Assembly (NCBI RefSeq): GCF_004798585.1 | Contig: NZ_PPXQ01000020.1 | Span: 16,733-80,732, forward strand | Direction of reading: 5' to 3' | Length of the DNA: 64,000 nucleotides | From: Massilia sp. Mn16-1_5 | Lineage (GTDB): Bacteria > Pseudomonadota > Gammaproteobacteria > Burkholderiales > Burkholderiaceae_D | Shown: positions 55,286 through 63,996 of the stretch, piece by piece | Numbering within the stretch: position 1 is the stretch's first letter | How the letters are laid out: each line of letters starts with the position of its first letter | Notes under the pieces: model-generated | What the model saw: the letters and a program-made list of their open reading frames with translations, nothing else | Told to the model about the DNA's origin: nothing | Database searches by the model: none | Translations under genes and position numbers: made by a program

Positions 55286-57189
55286 CGCGACACCGCCACA
55301 TCGTCAAATGGTTCAATAGGCTGCGCAAAAGGATCGTCTTCGATCGTCGATGCAGGTTGAACACGCAAGTCGGCAATGATCAAAGGCTTTTCCTTGACCA
55401 CCACTTTCGCTGGCGTTCTCGTTGCCTGCCTGCGTGCCGCTTTCGTTCTTTGTACCGACTGCTCCACCACGTTTCGCATACGGCCAAGCGCGTCAAATAT
55501 CGCGTGTTCATCAATATTGCTGCGGCCTTGTTCCTTGAGCTTACGCTGGACCTCTTTGAGCTCCCATGCACTCATTGCTGGGTGCCCCATGTCGCGGTAT
55601 GGGATAGGGTAATAGGACTTGGCCACAGGATCGAAGAAGTACACTTTGCTGATGTCGCGTGGGTCTCGCCTGACCAGGAATGATCGCCGCATCCTGGAGT
55701 TTTCTGGGTCCGTGGAATTGATATACGGGTCCAGCACGGGATCGTAATAGTTGATGCATTCGATCTGAATACCGTACTGCTGGACTGACCGCTCGTAAAA
55801 AGGCATGAAATCCAATCGCAGCCGCGCTGCATCGCCTGGCACTGGAGGAATGCCAACGCCTGGCTTGGTTGCGTCTCCCAAGATCCCCAGCTCCCACTTC
55901 TTGCGCGGCGCCATACCAAGTTCACTATGGTTTCGCTGGTGGTAGACGTTGACGATGAATTCGACAACGAGATATTCGAACTCGCGTAGCGTCAGTGCAG
56001 ACTCACCTTCGGAATCGTAGCCTTTACGCTGCCCAGGGTTGGAAAAGGTAGCACCGGGCCATTTGCGAATCTGATTGGCCATCGTGCCCATGTATCGCTC
56101 GATATGGCCACCATAGTGCGGCCTGAGCACCGGGCGCCATTGAAGGTCGATGCCGTACTCCTTGCATGCGCGCTCAAGAACGATCCCGCGAAACTCCTTT
56201 GCATTGTCGCTGTGGATAGCGCTCATCGTTCCCCAGACCGGCCATTCTCCGCTAACACCCAGCTCAGCAAGGTATTCACGTTTTGGACAAATCGCGTGCG
56301 AAATGCACATCGCAACGGACGTGGAACTTGGTTTTTCGAACGTGATGTGCATGCCTACAATCATGCGGCTATACACATCGATGGCGAACGTGAGCCATGG
56401 GCGCCCGATAGGCTGCCGATGCACGTCGTCAACAAGAATGATGTCTGCCGGCGTGTGGTCGATCTGCACGACAGCCAAAGGAAAATCTGCGCCCGGGAAC
56501 TCGCCTCGAATCGGATCGTACTTGTTCCTGGCGATCTCCCGATGCCCGCGCCGGCGCAGCGTTTCAGCGACCGGGAGCATCTTGATACGCTGACGGATGG
56601 TATTGGGGTGAGGAGCATCAATTTTTGACAGCCGCGCCCGGCGCATCACTTCGTCGATTACGTCCTGCGGACGCATACGCTGCTTGGTCAGGAACTCATC
56701 GTCGATCACGGTCGCAATCAACTTTTCCTGCTCACCTTGCAGCATCTTCGTACCTGTCCGGCGCCCCCGTTTGGTGGGCACCAAGGCGGATACGTGGCCC
56801 GCCTCCTGGTAAAGTTTCAGCCATTTATATAACGTGGCAGTGTGCACGTCGAACTGCTGTGCGACCAGGTCAGCATCCGCTCGTGTCCGAAGTGGATTAT
56901 CAAGCAGCAGTTTGATAGCTTGAAAACGGCGCTGCGCTTCCTGCCAATCCTTTTCACTGTAGAGAAGCAGGTCACGGTCTTTTCCCGCCACCTGGTCGAC
57001 CGACGCCTCTTCCTTGTCGACCGGTGTAAGCGTATCAATGCGCAAGCGCACACTCTCGTCCGTCTGAACATCAACGGCGAATACACTGTCGATCGAGACC
57101 AGATGCGTGATTCGATATACCCGATTTGCCGATCTTACGATTTGACCAGGCTCAGCGGAAAAAAATGCCTTGGGAAGTACGTTAGGCAT
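55282..57189 (-). CDS. tnsB: TnsB/TniA DDE transposase
   Basis: 635-residue transposase joining 3' ends to target DNA. N-terminal helix-turn-helix blocks (ADLVAQQFDVHTATLYKWLKLYQEAG) bind the end repeats. The DDE triad is Asp in VVQIDHTPADI, Asp in HSDNAKEF and Glu in GGHIERYMGT about 35 residues later. A Mu-like C-terminal beta domain follows. The start at 57189 has GGAGGGG upstream and overlaps tnsA by 8 bp. Confidence 0.97.
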   Translation of the reverse strand: MPNVLPKAFFSAEPGQIVRSANRVYRITHLVSIDSVFAVDVQTDESVRLRIDTLTPVDKEEASVDQVAGKDRDLLLYSEKDWQEAQRRFQAIKLLLDNPLRTRADADLVAQQFDVHTATLYKWLKLYQEAGHVSALVPTKRGRRTGTKMLQGEQEKLIATVIDDEFLTKQRMRPQDVIDEVMRRARLSKIDAPHPNTIRQRIKMLPVAETLRRRGHREIARNKYDPIRGEFPGADFPLAVVQIDHTPADIILVDDVHRQPIGRPWLTFAIDVYSRMIVGMHITFEKPSSTSVAMCISHAICPKREYLAELGVSGEWPVWGTMSAIHSDNAKEFRGIVLERACKEYGIDLQWRPVLRPHYGGHIERYMGTMANQIRKWPGATFSNPGQRKGYDSEGESALTLREFEYLVVEFIVNVYHQRNHSELGMAPRKKWELGILGDATKPGVGIPPVPGDAARLRLDFMPFYERSVQQYGIQIECINYYDPVLDPYINSTDPENSRMRRSFLVRRDPRDISKVYFFDPVAKSYYPIPYRDMGHPAMSAWELKEVQRKLKEQGRSNIDEHAIFDALGRMRNVVEQSVQRTKAARRQATRTPAKVVVKEKPLIIADLRVQPASTIEDDPFAQPIEPFDDVAVSR

Positions 57190-57871
57190 GTTCCCCTCCT
57201 AACCAGATCGTCGAGTGCATCGTAAGCGGCTTGTCGAGCTCTGCCTTGATTTCCCGGTTCGCGACCATCCTCCATAGCTCCGTCAACGCTGCCATGCGCT
57301 TCTCCTCATGCAAGTAAGCCATGGCCAGCAAGCCTTGAGCAGTGGTAGGCCCAAGCGCCTTCATGCTGTAGAGCAGTTGTTCCTTGTAGAGGGTCTGCGC
57401 AGTCAACTTGCGATACTTGCGCAGGAATTTAGCGTTGGACAGGTAAGGAGTACGGATGTCGCGTTCTGTGACGATCTTGAAGCGCCACGAGCGCTCGCGG
57501 CAATGCCTGACCATCCGCTTGAAGCGCTGGCGGTACTTGGCGAACTCCGCGCGAAGTTCTTCGTAGGGCTTAACTTCGAACACGACTACGGGAATAGTGC
57601 CATTTCGCTCACGATACTGAGCCAGCACGTCTGGAGTGTAACGTAGGGCACTCCCATCAATTTCGTAATTGAGCGAAAACGGTTGCTCCAGGATGAGTTC
57701 AACGTCTGGATCGAAATCGAGACAAATGAGCCAATCGCGCTCAAGGGAAGATTCAAAGCCAGCAGCGTTGCCTGATCCAAGTACGACCCTACCGGTTAGG
57801 GAACGACGATTCGTACCGATGCTCCGAACAGGCAACATTAAATCCAGTCGCGTTATTTCACTATTTTTCAT
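57182..57871 (-). CDS. tnsA: TnsA endonuclease
   Basis: 229-residue PD-(D/E)XK endonuclease that cuts the 5' strands during cut-and-paste transposition. Catalytic residues: Glu in GFESSLERDWL, Asp in RYTPDVLAQY and ExK in VVFEVKPYEE. The C-terminal half is the TnsC-contacting domain. An ATG at 57838 (residue 12) is an alternative start. Two TnsB-type sites lie within or directly upstream of its first codons, so TnsB binding may repress the operon. Confidence 0.94.
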   Translation of the reverse strand: MKNSEITRLDLMLPVRSIGTNRRSLTGRVVLGSGNAAGFESSLERDWLICLDFDPDVELILEQPFSLNYEIDGSALRYTPDVLAQYRERNGTIPVVVFEVKPYEELRAEFAKYRQRFKRMVRHCRERSWRFKIVTERDIRTPYLSNAKFLRKYRKLTAQTLYKEQLLYSMKALGPTTAQGLLAMAYLHEEKRMAALTELWRMVANREIKAELDKPLTMHSTIWLGGEHA

Positions 57872-57978
57872 ATCCAGTCGCGAAATATTCGCTTTTCAGT
57901 CGCAAGATTAGGCGTAATATGCCGTGCCGTTTCCTCTATGTCAAGCGGCGTCAGTCGCGGCATTTAGCGGAATTGACA
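57845..57978. repeat. Transposon right end: inverted repeat and four TnsB-type sites
   Basis: CAGTCGCG or CAGTCGCA occurs at 57845-57852, 57875-57882, 57897-57904 and 57952-57959, all in one orientation, followed by the terminal repeat at 57964-57978. Four right-end sites matches the Tn7 arrangement. Confidence 0.88.
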
Positions 57979-57983
57979 GCGGC
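57979..57983. repeat. Target-site duplication, right copy (GCGGC)
   Basis: Identical to 17571-17575. Removing the element and one copy rejoins comM in frame (..VGGG-NAPRPGEVS..). Confidence 0.95.
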
Positions 57984-58637
57984 AATGCGCCGCGGCCGGG
58001 CGAGGTGTCGCTGGCGCATTGTGGCGTGCTCTTCCTCGACGAGCTGCCGGAATTCGATCGCAAGGTGCTCGAGGTCTTGCGCCAGCCGCTCGAATCGGGC
58101 CGCATCACGATTTCGCGCGCCGCGCACCAGGCCGAGTTTCCCGCACGCTTCCAGCTCATCGCTGCGATGAATCCCTGCCCTTGCGGCTGGCAGGGCCATC
58201 CGTCAGGCAAATGCCATTGCACCAACGAGAGCGCACTGCGCTACCGCGACCGGATTTCCGGTCCCTTGCTCGACCGCATCGACATGCAGATCGAAGTAAA
58301 TGCCATGTCGCCCGATGCAATGGGCGCCCGCGCCGATGGCGAGCACAGCGCGGCAATTGCCGAACGGGTGGCACGCGCCCATGCGATCCAGCTCGAACGC
58401 CAGGGCAAGCCGAACCAGCGCCTGGGTACGCGCGAGATCGAACGCCATTGCACGCTCGATCCGCTGGGTGAGCGGACTTTACGATCGGCCATGTCGTTGA
58501 TGAACTGGTCGGCCCGCGCGTATCACCGCGTTCTGAAGGTGGCGCGCACGATTGCCGACCTGGCGGGCACAAGCGCGATCGAGGCGCCGCACATGGCGGA
58601 AGCCGTGCAGTACCGGAGAGGATTGCAGACGCGGTAG
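57984..58637 (+). pseudogene. comM: comM (yifB) 3' half
   Basis: Last 217 residues of ComM: NAPRPGEVSLAHCGVLFLDELPEFDRKVLEVLRQ with Walker B, then AAMNPCPCGWQGHPSGKCHC (zinc-like cysteines), RISGPLLDRIDMQIEV and the C-terminal SARAYHRVLKVARTIADLAG. An ATG at 57924 inside the transposon end could start a truncated protein but it would lack Walker A. No frameshift is seen, so precise excision would restore the gene. Confidence 0.95.
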
Positions 58638-58679
58638 TCGGCGGTGGCGCCGCGCCAGCCGCCCTGCTACCATCGGCAC

Positions 58680-59207
58680 ATGCAAAAACGACCATTCATC
58701 GCCTTCGTCCTTGCCGCGCCCTTGCTGCTGGCGGCCTGCAACCCGACCTATAACTGGCGCGACTACAGCAGCCCGGATGCGCCGTATCGGATCATGTTCC
58801 CGGCCAAGCCGGCGACCCACACCCGCAGCGTCGACCTGAACGGCATGCAGGTGGACATGACGATGACGGCGGCCGAAGTCGAGGGCGTGATGTTTGCGGT
58901 CGGTAGCGGCGTCGCACCGGACGCGGCTCAGGCGCAGGCGGCAGTCAACGCCATGAAGACGGCGCTGGTACGCAACATCGGCGCCAAGGTCGAGCACGAA
59001 AGCACCGCGGCTGCAGCGACGGCCGCAGGCCAGGAAACCGCGGTCGATATCGACGCGCTGGGCACCGCCAACGGCCAGCCGATGAAGCTGCGCGGCCATT
59101 TCGCGGCGCACGGCAAGCGTTTCTATCAGGTGATCGTGATGGGCAAGGCCAATGCCGTGGTGCCCGAGCACAGCGACCAGTTCATCTCTTCCTTCAAGCT
59201 GCTGTGA
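58680..59207 (+). CDS. Putative lipoprotein
   Basis: 175 residues with a lipoprotein signal (MQKRPFIAFVLAAPLLLAAC; Cys20) and no Asp at +2, so outer-membrane sorting is expected. The mature part (NWRDYSSPDAPYRIMFPAKPATHTRSV.. MFAVGSGV.. QVIVMGKANAVVPEHSDQFISSFKLL) resembles small betaproteobacterial lipoproteins that end in an F..SF motif. Function unknown. The stop overlaps the ABC ATPase start (TGATG). Confidence 0.8.
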   Translation: MQKRPFIAFVLAAPLLLAACNPTYNWRDYSSPDAPYRIMFPAKPATHTRSVDLNGMQVDMTMTAAEVEGVMFAVGSGVAPDAAQAQAAVNAMKTALVRNIGAKVEHESTAAAATAAGQETAVDIDALGTANGQPMKLRGHFAAHGKRFYQVIVMGKANAVVPEHSDQFISSFKLL

Positions 59208-59938
59208 TGGCGGACACGCCTGCGCTGGCGCTCACCGGGCTGAGCAAGCATTTCGGCCGCCCTGCCGTCGATGGCCTGGACTTGACCGTCCGGCGCGGCG
59301 AATTCTATGCGCTGCTGGGACCGAACGGCGCCGGCAAGACCACGACCCTGCGCATGGTGGCGGGCCTGCTGGCGCCGGACGCGGGCCGGATCGAGGTGCT
59401 GGGCATCGACCTGGCCCTTGAACCGATCGCGGCCAAGCGCAAGATCGCCTACCTGCCGGACGATCCCATGCTCTACGGGAAGCTGAAACCCTATGAATAC
59501 CTGGAATTCGTCGCTGGCCTGTGGGGCGTCGAGAGCCAGGCGGCCGAGCCGCGCGCACGCGAGCTGCTCGCCTGGCTCGACCTCGACAAGCATGCGCACG
59601 AGCTGACCGAAGGCTTTTCGCGCGGCATGAAGCAAAAGCTGGCCCTGGCCGGCGCCCTGATCCATGCGCCGGAGCTGTTGATTCTGGACGAGCCGCTGAC
59701 CGGGCTGGACGCCGGCGCCGCGCGCCAGGTGAAGGACTTGCTGCTCTCGCATGTGCAGCAGGGCGGCACCGTCATCCTGACCACGCACATCCTCGAAGTG
59801 GCCGAGCGGCTGGCCGGGCGCATCGGCATCATCCAGCACGGGCGCCTGATTGCCGAAGGTACGCTGGACGAGCTGCGCGCAGCGACGCCCGGCGCGACCC
59901 TGGAAGACCTGTTCCTGCGCCTGACGGGGCCGGCGTGA
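59207..59938 (+). CDS. ABC transporter ATP-binding protein (ABC-2 type)
   Basis: 243 residues. Walker A GPNGAGKTT, signature FSRGMKQKLALA, Walker B LLILDEPLTGLD, H-loop TTHILEVAE. The FSRGMKQ form is common in CcmA/NatA-like exporters. ATG 59207 overlaps the lipoprotein stop; a GTG one codon earlier is possible. The next gene encodes its permease, so an exporter of unknown substrate is likely. Confidence 0.93.
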   Translation: MADTPALALTGLSKHFGRPAVDGLDLTVRRGEFYALLGPNGAGKTTTLRMVAGLLAPDAGRIEVLGIDLALEPIAAKRKIAYLPDDPMLYGKLKPYEYLEFVAGLWGVESQAAEPRARELLAWLDLDKHAHELTEGFSRGMKQKLALAGALIHAPELLILDEPLTGLDAGAARQVKDLLLSHVQQGGTVILTTHILEVAERLAGRIGIIQHGRLIAEGTLDELRAATPGATLEDLFLRLTGPA

Positions 59939-61485
59939 GCGTGCAGCCCGGCAGTGCCCTGTGGCTGCTGCGCCATGAGTTGCGCCTGTTCTGGTTCAAC
60001 CTGTCGAGCGGCAAGCAGGGCTCCCCACGCCGACCGGCCTGGCGCGTGCTCGGCAGTGGCCTGCTGGTCTGGCTCGGTTTGCATGCAGGCGTGTTCGCGC
60101 TGCTGCGTGCGATCGGTCCGATGGGCGGCCTGCCGCCGCGCCAGTTCGTGATCGCCGTCAGCGCGCTCCTGCTGTCGACTTTTCTCTTCATGCTGTCGAG
60201 CGCGCTCAAACGCAGTGTGGAAACCCTGTTCGACCGCGGCGACATGGATCTGCTGCTGTCCTCTCCTCTGCCCTCGCGCAGCATTTTTACTGTAAAGCTG
60301 GCGGGCATGGCCTTCGGCGTCGCCGCCCTGTACCTGTTCTTCCTGGCGCCCTTCGCGCACGTCGGTCTGTTGCTGGGGCAACTGCGCTGGCTGGCGCTGT
60401 ATCCGGTCCTGTTCGCGCTGGCGCTGCTGGCGGCATCGCTGGCGATACTGCTGACGCTGGCCCTGGTGCGCGTGCTCGGCGCGCGCCGCACCCGGGTGGT
60501 GGCGCAAGTCGTCGGGGCCATGGCCGGCGCCCTGCTGTACCTGCTGTCGCAGGCCGGCAACCTGATGGCGCAAAGCGGGGGCGTCGCCTCCTCGGCAAGC
60601 GCGCGTGTGATGGCTTCCCTGCAATCGGTGGATCCGGGCAGCCTGCTGTTCCTGCCGGCGCGCGCGGCGCTGGGCGACGGTCCAGCGGTGGCCGTGATCG
60701 CCGCACTCGGCTTGCTGGCGGGATTGCTGACCGTGCGCTGGACCCACCGCTTCTTCGTCCGGGGACTGCAACAGGCGGCCGGCAGTGCGCGCGTGGCAAG
60801 TCGGGCCGGTCCGGTGCGCTATCGCTTCGATCGCGGCTTGCTGCAGCTCGTGATCATCAAGGAGTGGCGCCTGGCCTGGCGCGACCCGCACCTGATTTCG
60901 CAAATCCTGCTGCAGCTGCTGTATTTGCTGCCGATATGCTTCGTCGTGTTTCGCAACAACCAGTTGCAGCTGACCATCGTCGCCGCCGGTTTGACGATGC
61001 TGTGCGGCTCCCTCAGCGCGTCCCTCGCCTGGATCATCCTGCTGGCCGAGGATGCGCCGGACCTGCTGCAGTCGTCGCCGGCACGGGCGCTGACCGTGCG
61101 CATGGCGAAACTCGGGGCGGCTGTGATCCCCGTCGGCGCGCTGGTCGCCTTGCCGCTGCTGTGGCTGATCGTGCGCGCGCCGTTGGCGGGCATGCTGGCG
61201 GCGTTGACGATGCTGGGTGCGACCGTGAGCGCGGCCCTCGTCAACGAATGGACCGGACGGCCGGCGACACGGGGCGAATTCAAGAACCGCGGGCAACGCG
61301 GCGTGGCGACGCGCCTGCTCGAACTGTGCAGCGTGTTGGCATGGTCGGCGCTGGCCTGGCTGCTGCAGCGCGCAGCCACTGGTGCGCCGGCGAGTCTCGC
61401 CTTCGCTGCCGGCCTGGGTGGCGCTGCAGCCATTGCTTTCGGCATCTTGCCGCTGGCTTGGCTACTGCGCCATCGTGTCCGCTAG
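59935..61485 (+). CDS. ABC-2 type permease
   Basis: 516 residues from a GTG at 59935 that overlaps the ATPase stop (GTGA). It begins VQPGSALWLLRHELRLFWFNL and has about ten to twelve hydrophobic segments, e.g. LGSGLLVWLGLHAGVFALL, FVIAVSALLLSTFLFMLSS and AFGVAALYLFFLAPFAHVGLLL. FDRGDMDLLLSSPL is typical of this permease group. Partner of the upstream ATPase. Confidence 0.87.
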   Translation: MSVQPGSALWLLRHELRLFWFNLSSGKQGSPRRPAWRVLGSGLLVWLGLHAGVFALLRAIGPMGGLPPRQFVIAVSALLLSTFLFMLSSALKRSVETLFDRGDMDLLLSSPLPSRSIFTVKLAGMAFGVAALYLFFLAPFAHVGLLLGQLRWLALYPVLFALALLAASLAILLTLALVRVLGARRTRVVAQVVGAMAGALLYLLSQAGNLMAQSGGVASSASARVMASLQSVDPGSLLFLPARAALGDGPAVAVIAALGLLAGLLTVRWTHRFFVRGLQQAAGSARVASRAGPVRYRFDRGLLQLVIIKEWRLAWRDPHLISQILLQLLYLLPICFVVFRNNQLQLTIVAAGLTMLCGSLSASLAWIILLAEDAPDLLQSSPARALTVRMAKLGAAVIPVGALVALPLLWLIVRAPLAGMLAALTMLGATVSAALVNEWTGRPATRGEFKNRGQRGVATRLLELCSVLAWSALAWLLQRAATGAPASLAFAAGLGGAAAIAFGILPLAWLLRHRVR

Positions 61486-61559
61486 AGGCGTGCGCGAGAT
61501 GACCGCACCCGGCACTCGTGTTATCGTTTAGTTACGACGAAAATACACGAGAACGCATT

Positions 61560-61904
61560 ATGTTAATCACTTTCAAAAGCAAAGCTTACCCCGACGTGAT
61601 GATGTACCAGGATCACGCCAAGCGCATCCTCGACCTGCTGAACAAGGAACCGGAGATCGGCGTCATCACTGCGGCGGAAGCCGGACGCGCCGTCGAGCTG
61701 CTCGAGCATGAAATCGAAGAGAGCCGCAAGCATCCGCCAAGCGAAGAGATCGAGCAGGATATCAAGGCCCACCGGGGCGACGACGACGACGACCCCGATC
61801 ACGAGCAGGCGCAAATCGTCAGCTTCTCGACCCGGGCCTACCCGATGCTCGAGATGCTGCGCGCGGCACGCGACAACAAGTGCGACATTCTCTGGGGCGT
61901 GTAA
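61560..61904 (+). CDS. DUF1840 protein
   Basis: 114 residues from MLITFKSKAYPDVMMYQDHAKRIL; the LITFKS.A..D..M...A...L pattern and the C-terminal FSTRAYPMLEMLRAA define DUF1840, a betaproteobacterial family of unknown function. An acidic linker DDDDDPDHE sits mid-protein. Terminator follows at 61952. Confidence 0.9.
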   Translation: MLITFKSKAYPDVMMYQDHAKRILDLLNKEPEIGVITAAEAGRAVELLEHEIEESRKHPPSEEIEQDIKAHRGDDDDDPDHEQAQIVSFSTRAYPMLEMLRAARDNKCDILWGV

Positions 61905-61951
61905 TCCCGGCGTCGCTGCGCTGAGCCGTCCTGGCGCAAGGCCCGGAATAG

Positions 61952-61984
61952 AAAAGCCCGTCAGCAATGCTGGCGGGCTTTTTT
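61952..61984. terminator. Rho-independent terminator
   Basis: AAAAGCCCGTCAGC..GCTGGCGGGCTTTTTT hairpin with T-run, between the convergent DUF1840 gene and the gene ending at 62021. Confidence 0.92.
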
Positions 61985-62020
61985 CGTATTTGCAGAAGTC
62001 CGATGCGCGTTACGGGACGA

Positions 62021-63745
62021 TTACTCTGCGTCGGCCGTTTCCGGTGCACGCTGCACGGGCCTTGCCTTGCCTGCCGGACGTGCACGGCGTCGCCAGACAA
62101 CGCCCGCCAATATCGCGCCGATGCCAACACCGATGCCCGCGACCGGCAGCGGCACCACGGACGGGTCCTCGTCCGGCGTGAGGTCGGCGTCACGCAGCGC
62201 GGCAGGGAACGGACGCGCCCCGACCGGCACGATCTTCCAGTCGGCCTGGTCCGCCGGCACCCGCGAGCGGAACTCGTCGAATGAAAAGACCGGTGCCGAG
62301 CCCATCGCGCGGCTCGATGGCACTTGGGGGATACGCACCAGCAAAATCGCTTCGACGTCTTCCCTCAGTTGCTGCTCGTAGCGACTCAATGGGCGCTTGG
62401 GCATGCCTTCGGTGGCGACCAGTTGCAGCAGATCCTGTCCGATGGCGTCGAAACCGACCGCAGGCAGGAGGCGGATCTGCTCTTCGTTCAGGTAATCGTA
62501 GATCTTGCGGCCGCTGGCCAGGCTGCCGTCCGTCGCCGCGACGTAGCCGTAGGCGCCGATCGACTTCAGGGGCGCCGTCGGACCGCGCTTTGGAATGTGC
62601 CAGCCGAGCGCATCGACCACGTCGACGCTGATACCGGTGCAGTTGGCGGCCGCGTGGCGATAGCGGAAGTCGTGCCGATAAAAATGGTTGAACACGCGCT
62701 GGATGCCGCCCTGGTAAGCGATCGCCGTGCGCGCATTGTTGAGGATGGCAACCAGCATGACGGAGGGCCGGTAGTATTGCTGGCCGCTGTTCAAGTCCAT
62801 CAGATAATTGTCCATCGGGACGGTCGCTGCGAGGATGCCCTTTTCGCTGACCGAATCGAGGTTATAAAAATTGTTCACGGCCCAGCTGGACCAATCGCCC
62901 TTGTCGCCGAAGCGTCCGGTGGCCACCGCAAAATGGCCGCCGAGCGATTCGTCGTCGTCCCCCTGGGCGCCGTTCAGGACAATGCCGAGCACGGGCTTGT
63001 CTTTCCAGGCACGCTCCTGCCCGGGATGGCGTTCCCATAGCAGGCGTGTGTCGACGCTCTTCCCTTCGCCAGCCGATGCGCGCACGAAGTCGGTCAGTCC
63101 CGACGGATGCTTGAGCGGCTCGGTTTTCAAAGTGGCGGGTTCGATCGCGAAATCGGACGGCCAGATCATGCGGGCGATGATGGTGGGACGCCCGTTGACG
63201 TCCTCGAGCGCACCGCGCATCCGCACTTGCCGGCCTGCGAGCCAGGCGGCGGTGGCGTCGTTTGCGTAGGAGCGGTTGGTGGGCAGTTGCGGTACCAGCT
63301 TGAGGCCGATTTCCTGGCCGTCGGCAGTGCGCAGCGTTTGTGCGCCCGGCAGTACGGTCGCTCCTTCGAGAATGCCGGGTGAGCCGATCCAGACGACCGA
63401 GGGATGGGCGAGCTGTGCAGACTCCGTCGTTACAGCCCAGCGGACAACATCCGTATTCCTGTCGACGCCCCTGCTGAAGCCCGACGCTGCCGCACCGTTT
63501 GCCGGGACGGCGATCAATTCGTTCTGGAAGTACCACAGGTTTTGCTTCGGTACGGCGCAGGCTGGGCAGTTGCCGGTGCGCAGGCGAAAGCCGTCGGCCG
63601 GCAGGAGACCAATCGATTCCGTTTCGAGTGCCGGTTTAAAACCGGCGATGGACGTTTCGGCACTTGCAATCGTCGCGAAGCCGGCAATACCAATCGCAAC
63701 AAAACCCAGGAAGCTTCGGCCCATGCTCATTCCCATTTTCGGCAA
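62021..63745 (-). CDS. Secreted/periplasmic protein with C-terminal membrane anchor, function unknown
   Basis: 574 residues. A signal peptide (GRSFLGFVAIGIAGFATIASA) opens the protein; a TM helix near the end (LPVAGIGVGIGAILAGVVW) with arginines after it anchors the C-terminus. The central region has GGHFAVATGRFG, NNFYNLDSVSEKGILAATVPMDNY and later NCTGISVDVVDALGW; a His in the first and Cys in the last could be a papain-like pair, but this is speculative. Several ATGs lie at the start (63745, 63736, 63730, 63724). Lone gene between terminators. Confidence 0.75.
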   Translation of the reverse strand: MPKMGMSMGRSFLGFVAIGIAGFATIASAETSIAGFKPALETESIGLLPADGFRLRTGNCPACAVPKQNLWYFQNELIAVPANGAAASGFSRGVDRNTDVVRWAVTTESAQLAHPSVVWIGSPGILEGATVLPGAQTLRTADGQEIGLKLVPQLPTNRSYANDATAAWLAGRQVRMRGALEDVNGRPTIIARMIWPSDFAIEPATLKTEPLKHPSGLTDFVRASAGEGKSVDTRLLWERHPGQERAWKDKPVLGIVLNGAQGDDDESLGGHFAVATGRFGDKGDWSSWAVNNFYNLDSVSEKGILAATVPMDNYLMDLNSGQQYYRPSVMLVAILNNARTAIAYQGGIQRVFNHFYRHDFRYRHAAANCTGISVDVVDALGWHIPKRGPTAPLKSIGAYGYVAATDGSLASGRKIYDYLNEEQIRLLPAVGFDAIGQDLLQLVATEGMPKRPLSRYEQQLREDVEAILLVRIPQVPSSRAMGSAPVFSFDEFRSRVPADQADWKIVPVGARPFPAALRDADLTPDEDPSVVPLPVAGIGVGIGAILAGVVWRRRARPAGKARPVQRAPETADAE

Positions 63746-63836
63746 AAGATAAAAATCTAATCGAATGATGCCGCAGGGAATTGATTTACGCCATTACTAA
63801 AGTGGGGAAGACGAATAAACGACAGGTGCACAAAGC

Positions 63837-63868
63837 AAAAAACCCCATCCAGATCACTGGATGGGGTT
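63837..63868 (-). terminator. rRNA operon terminator
   Basis: Hairpin AACCCCATCCAG..CTGGATGGGGTT followed on the minus strand by a T-run, 14 bp beyond the 3' end of the 5S gene. Confidence 0.92.
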
Positions 63869-63881
63869 TCGCTTATAACTA

Positions 63882-63996
63882 GCCTGACGATAACCTACTT
63901 TCACACTGGTTGCAGCACTATCATCGGCGCAAAGTCGTTTCACGGTCCTGTTCGGGATGGGAAGGGGTGGGACCGACTTGCTATGGTCATCAGGCA
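63882..63996 (-). rRNA. rrf: 5S ribosomal RNA
   Basis: About 115 nt; the minus strand reads TGCCTGATGACCATAGCAAG at its 5' end and contains CCCATCCCGAACAGG and GTGAAACGAC, with the 3' end complementary to the 5' end (GCCTGA / TCAGGC). The 23S and 16S genes should lie beyond the window end. Confidence 0.97.

Larger units (their letters stand above)
17576..57978. mobile_element. Tn7-like (Tn6022-type) transposon inserted in comM, 40,403 bp
   Basis: Bounded by 15-bp inverted repeats TGTCAATTCCRCTAA (17576-17590 and 57964-57978) and a GCGGC duplication. The transposition module tnsA-tnsB-tnsC-tniQ-tnsF reads leftward from the right end, the same order as tniC-A-B-D-E of Tn6022/AbaR elements, whose known insertion site is also comM. 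A TnsE-like gene lies convergent to tnsF. Cargo occupies 17672-49500: signal transduction genes, an IetAS-like pair and a DnaG-like/PLD fusion. No resistance genes are seen. By eye the cargo is lower in GC than the backbone. All five core genes appear intact, so the element may be mobile. Confidence 0.96.

Noticed and set aside
17576..57978. CRISPR array, CRISPR-associated transposon genes, antibiotic or metal resistance cargo
   Set aside because: No repeat-spacer pattern, cas gene or recognisable resistance gene was found on reading the element.
57924..58637. Independent ComM-like gene starting inside the transposon end
   Set aside because: The first 20 residues are transposon sequence; the rest is the 3' half of the interrupted comM.
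59491..61296. Long minus-strand frame opposite the ABC permease
   Set aside because: Gln/Arg/His-rich shadow of the permease gene with no family resemblance.
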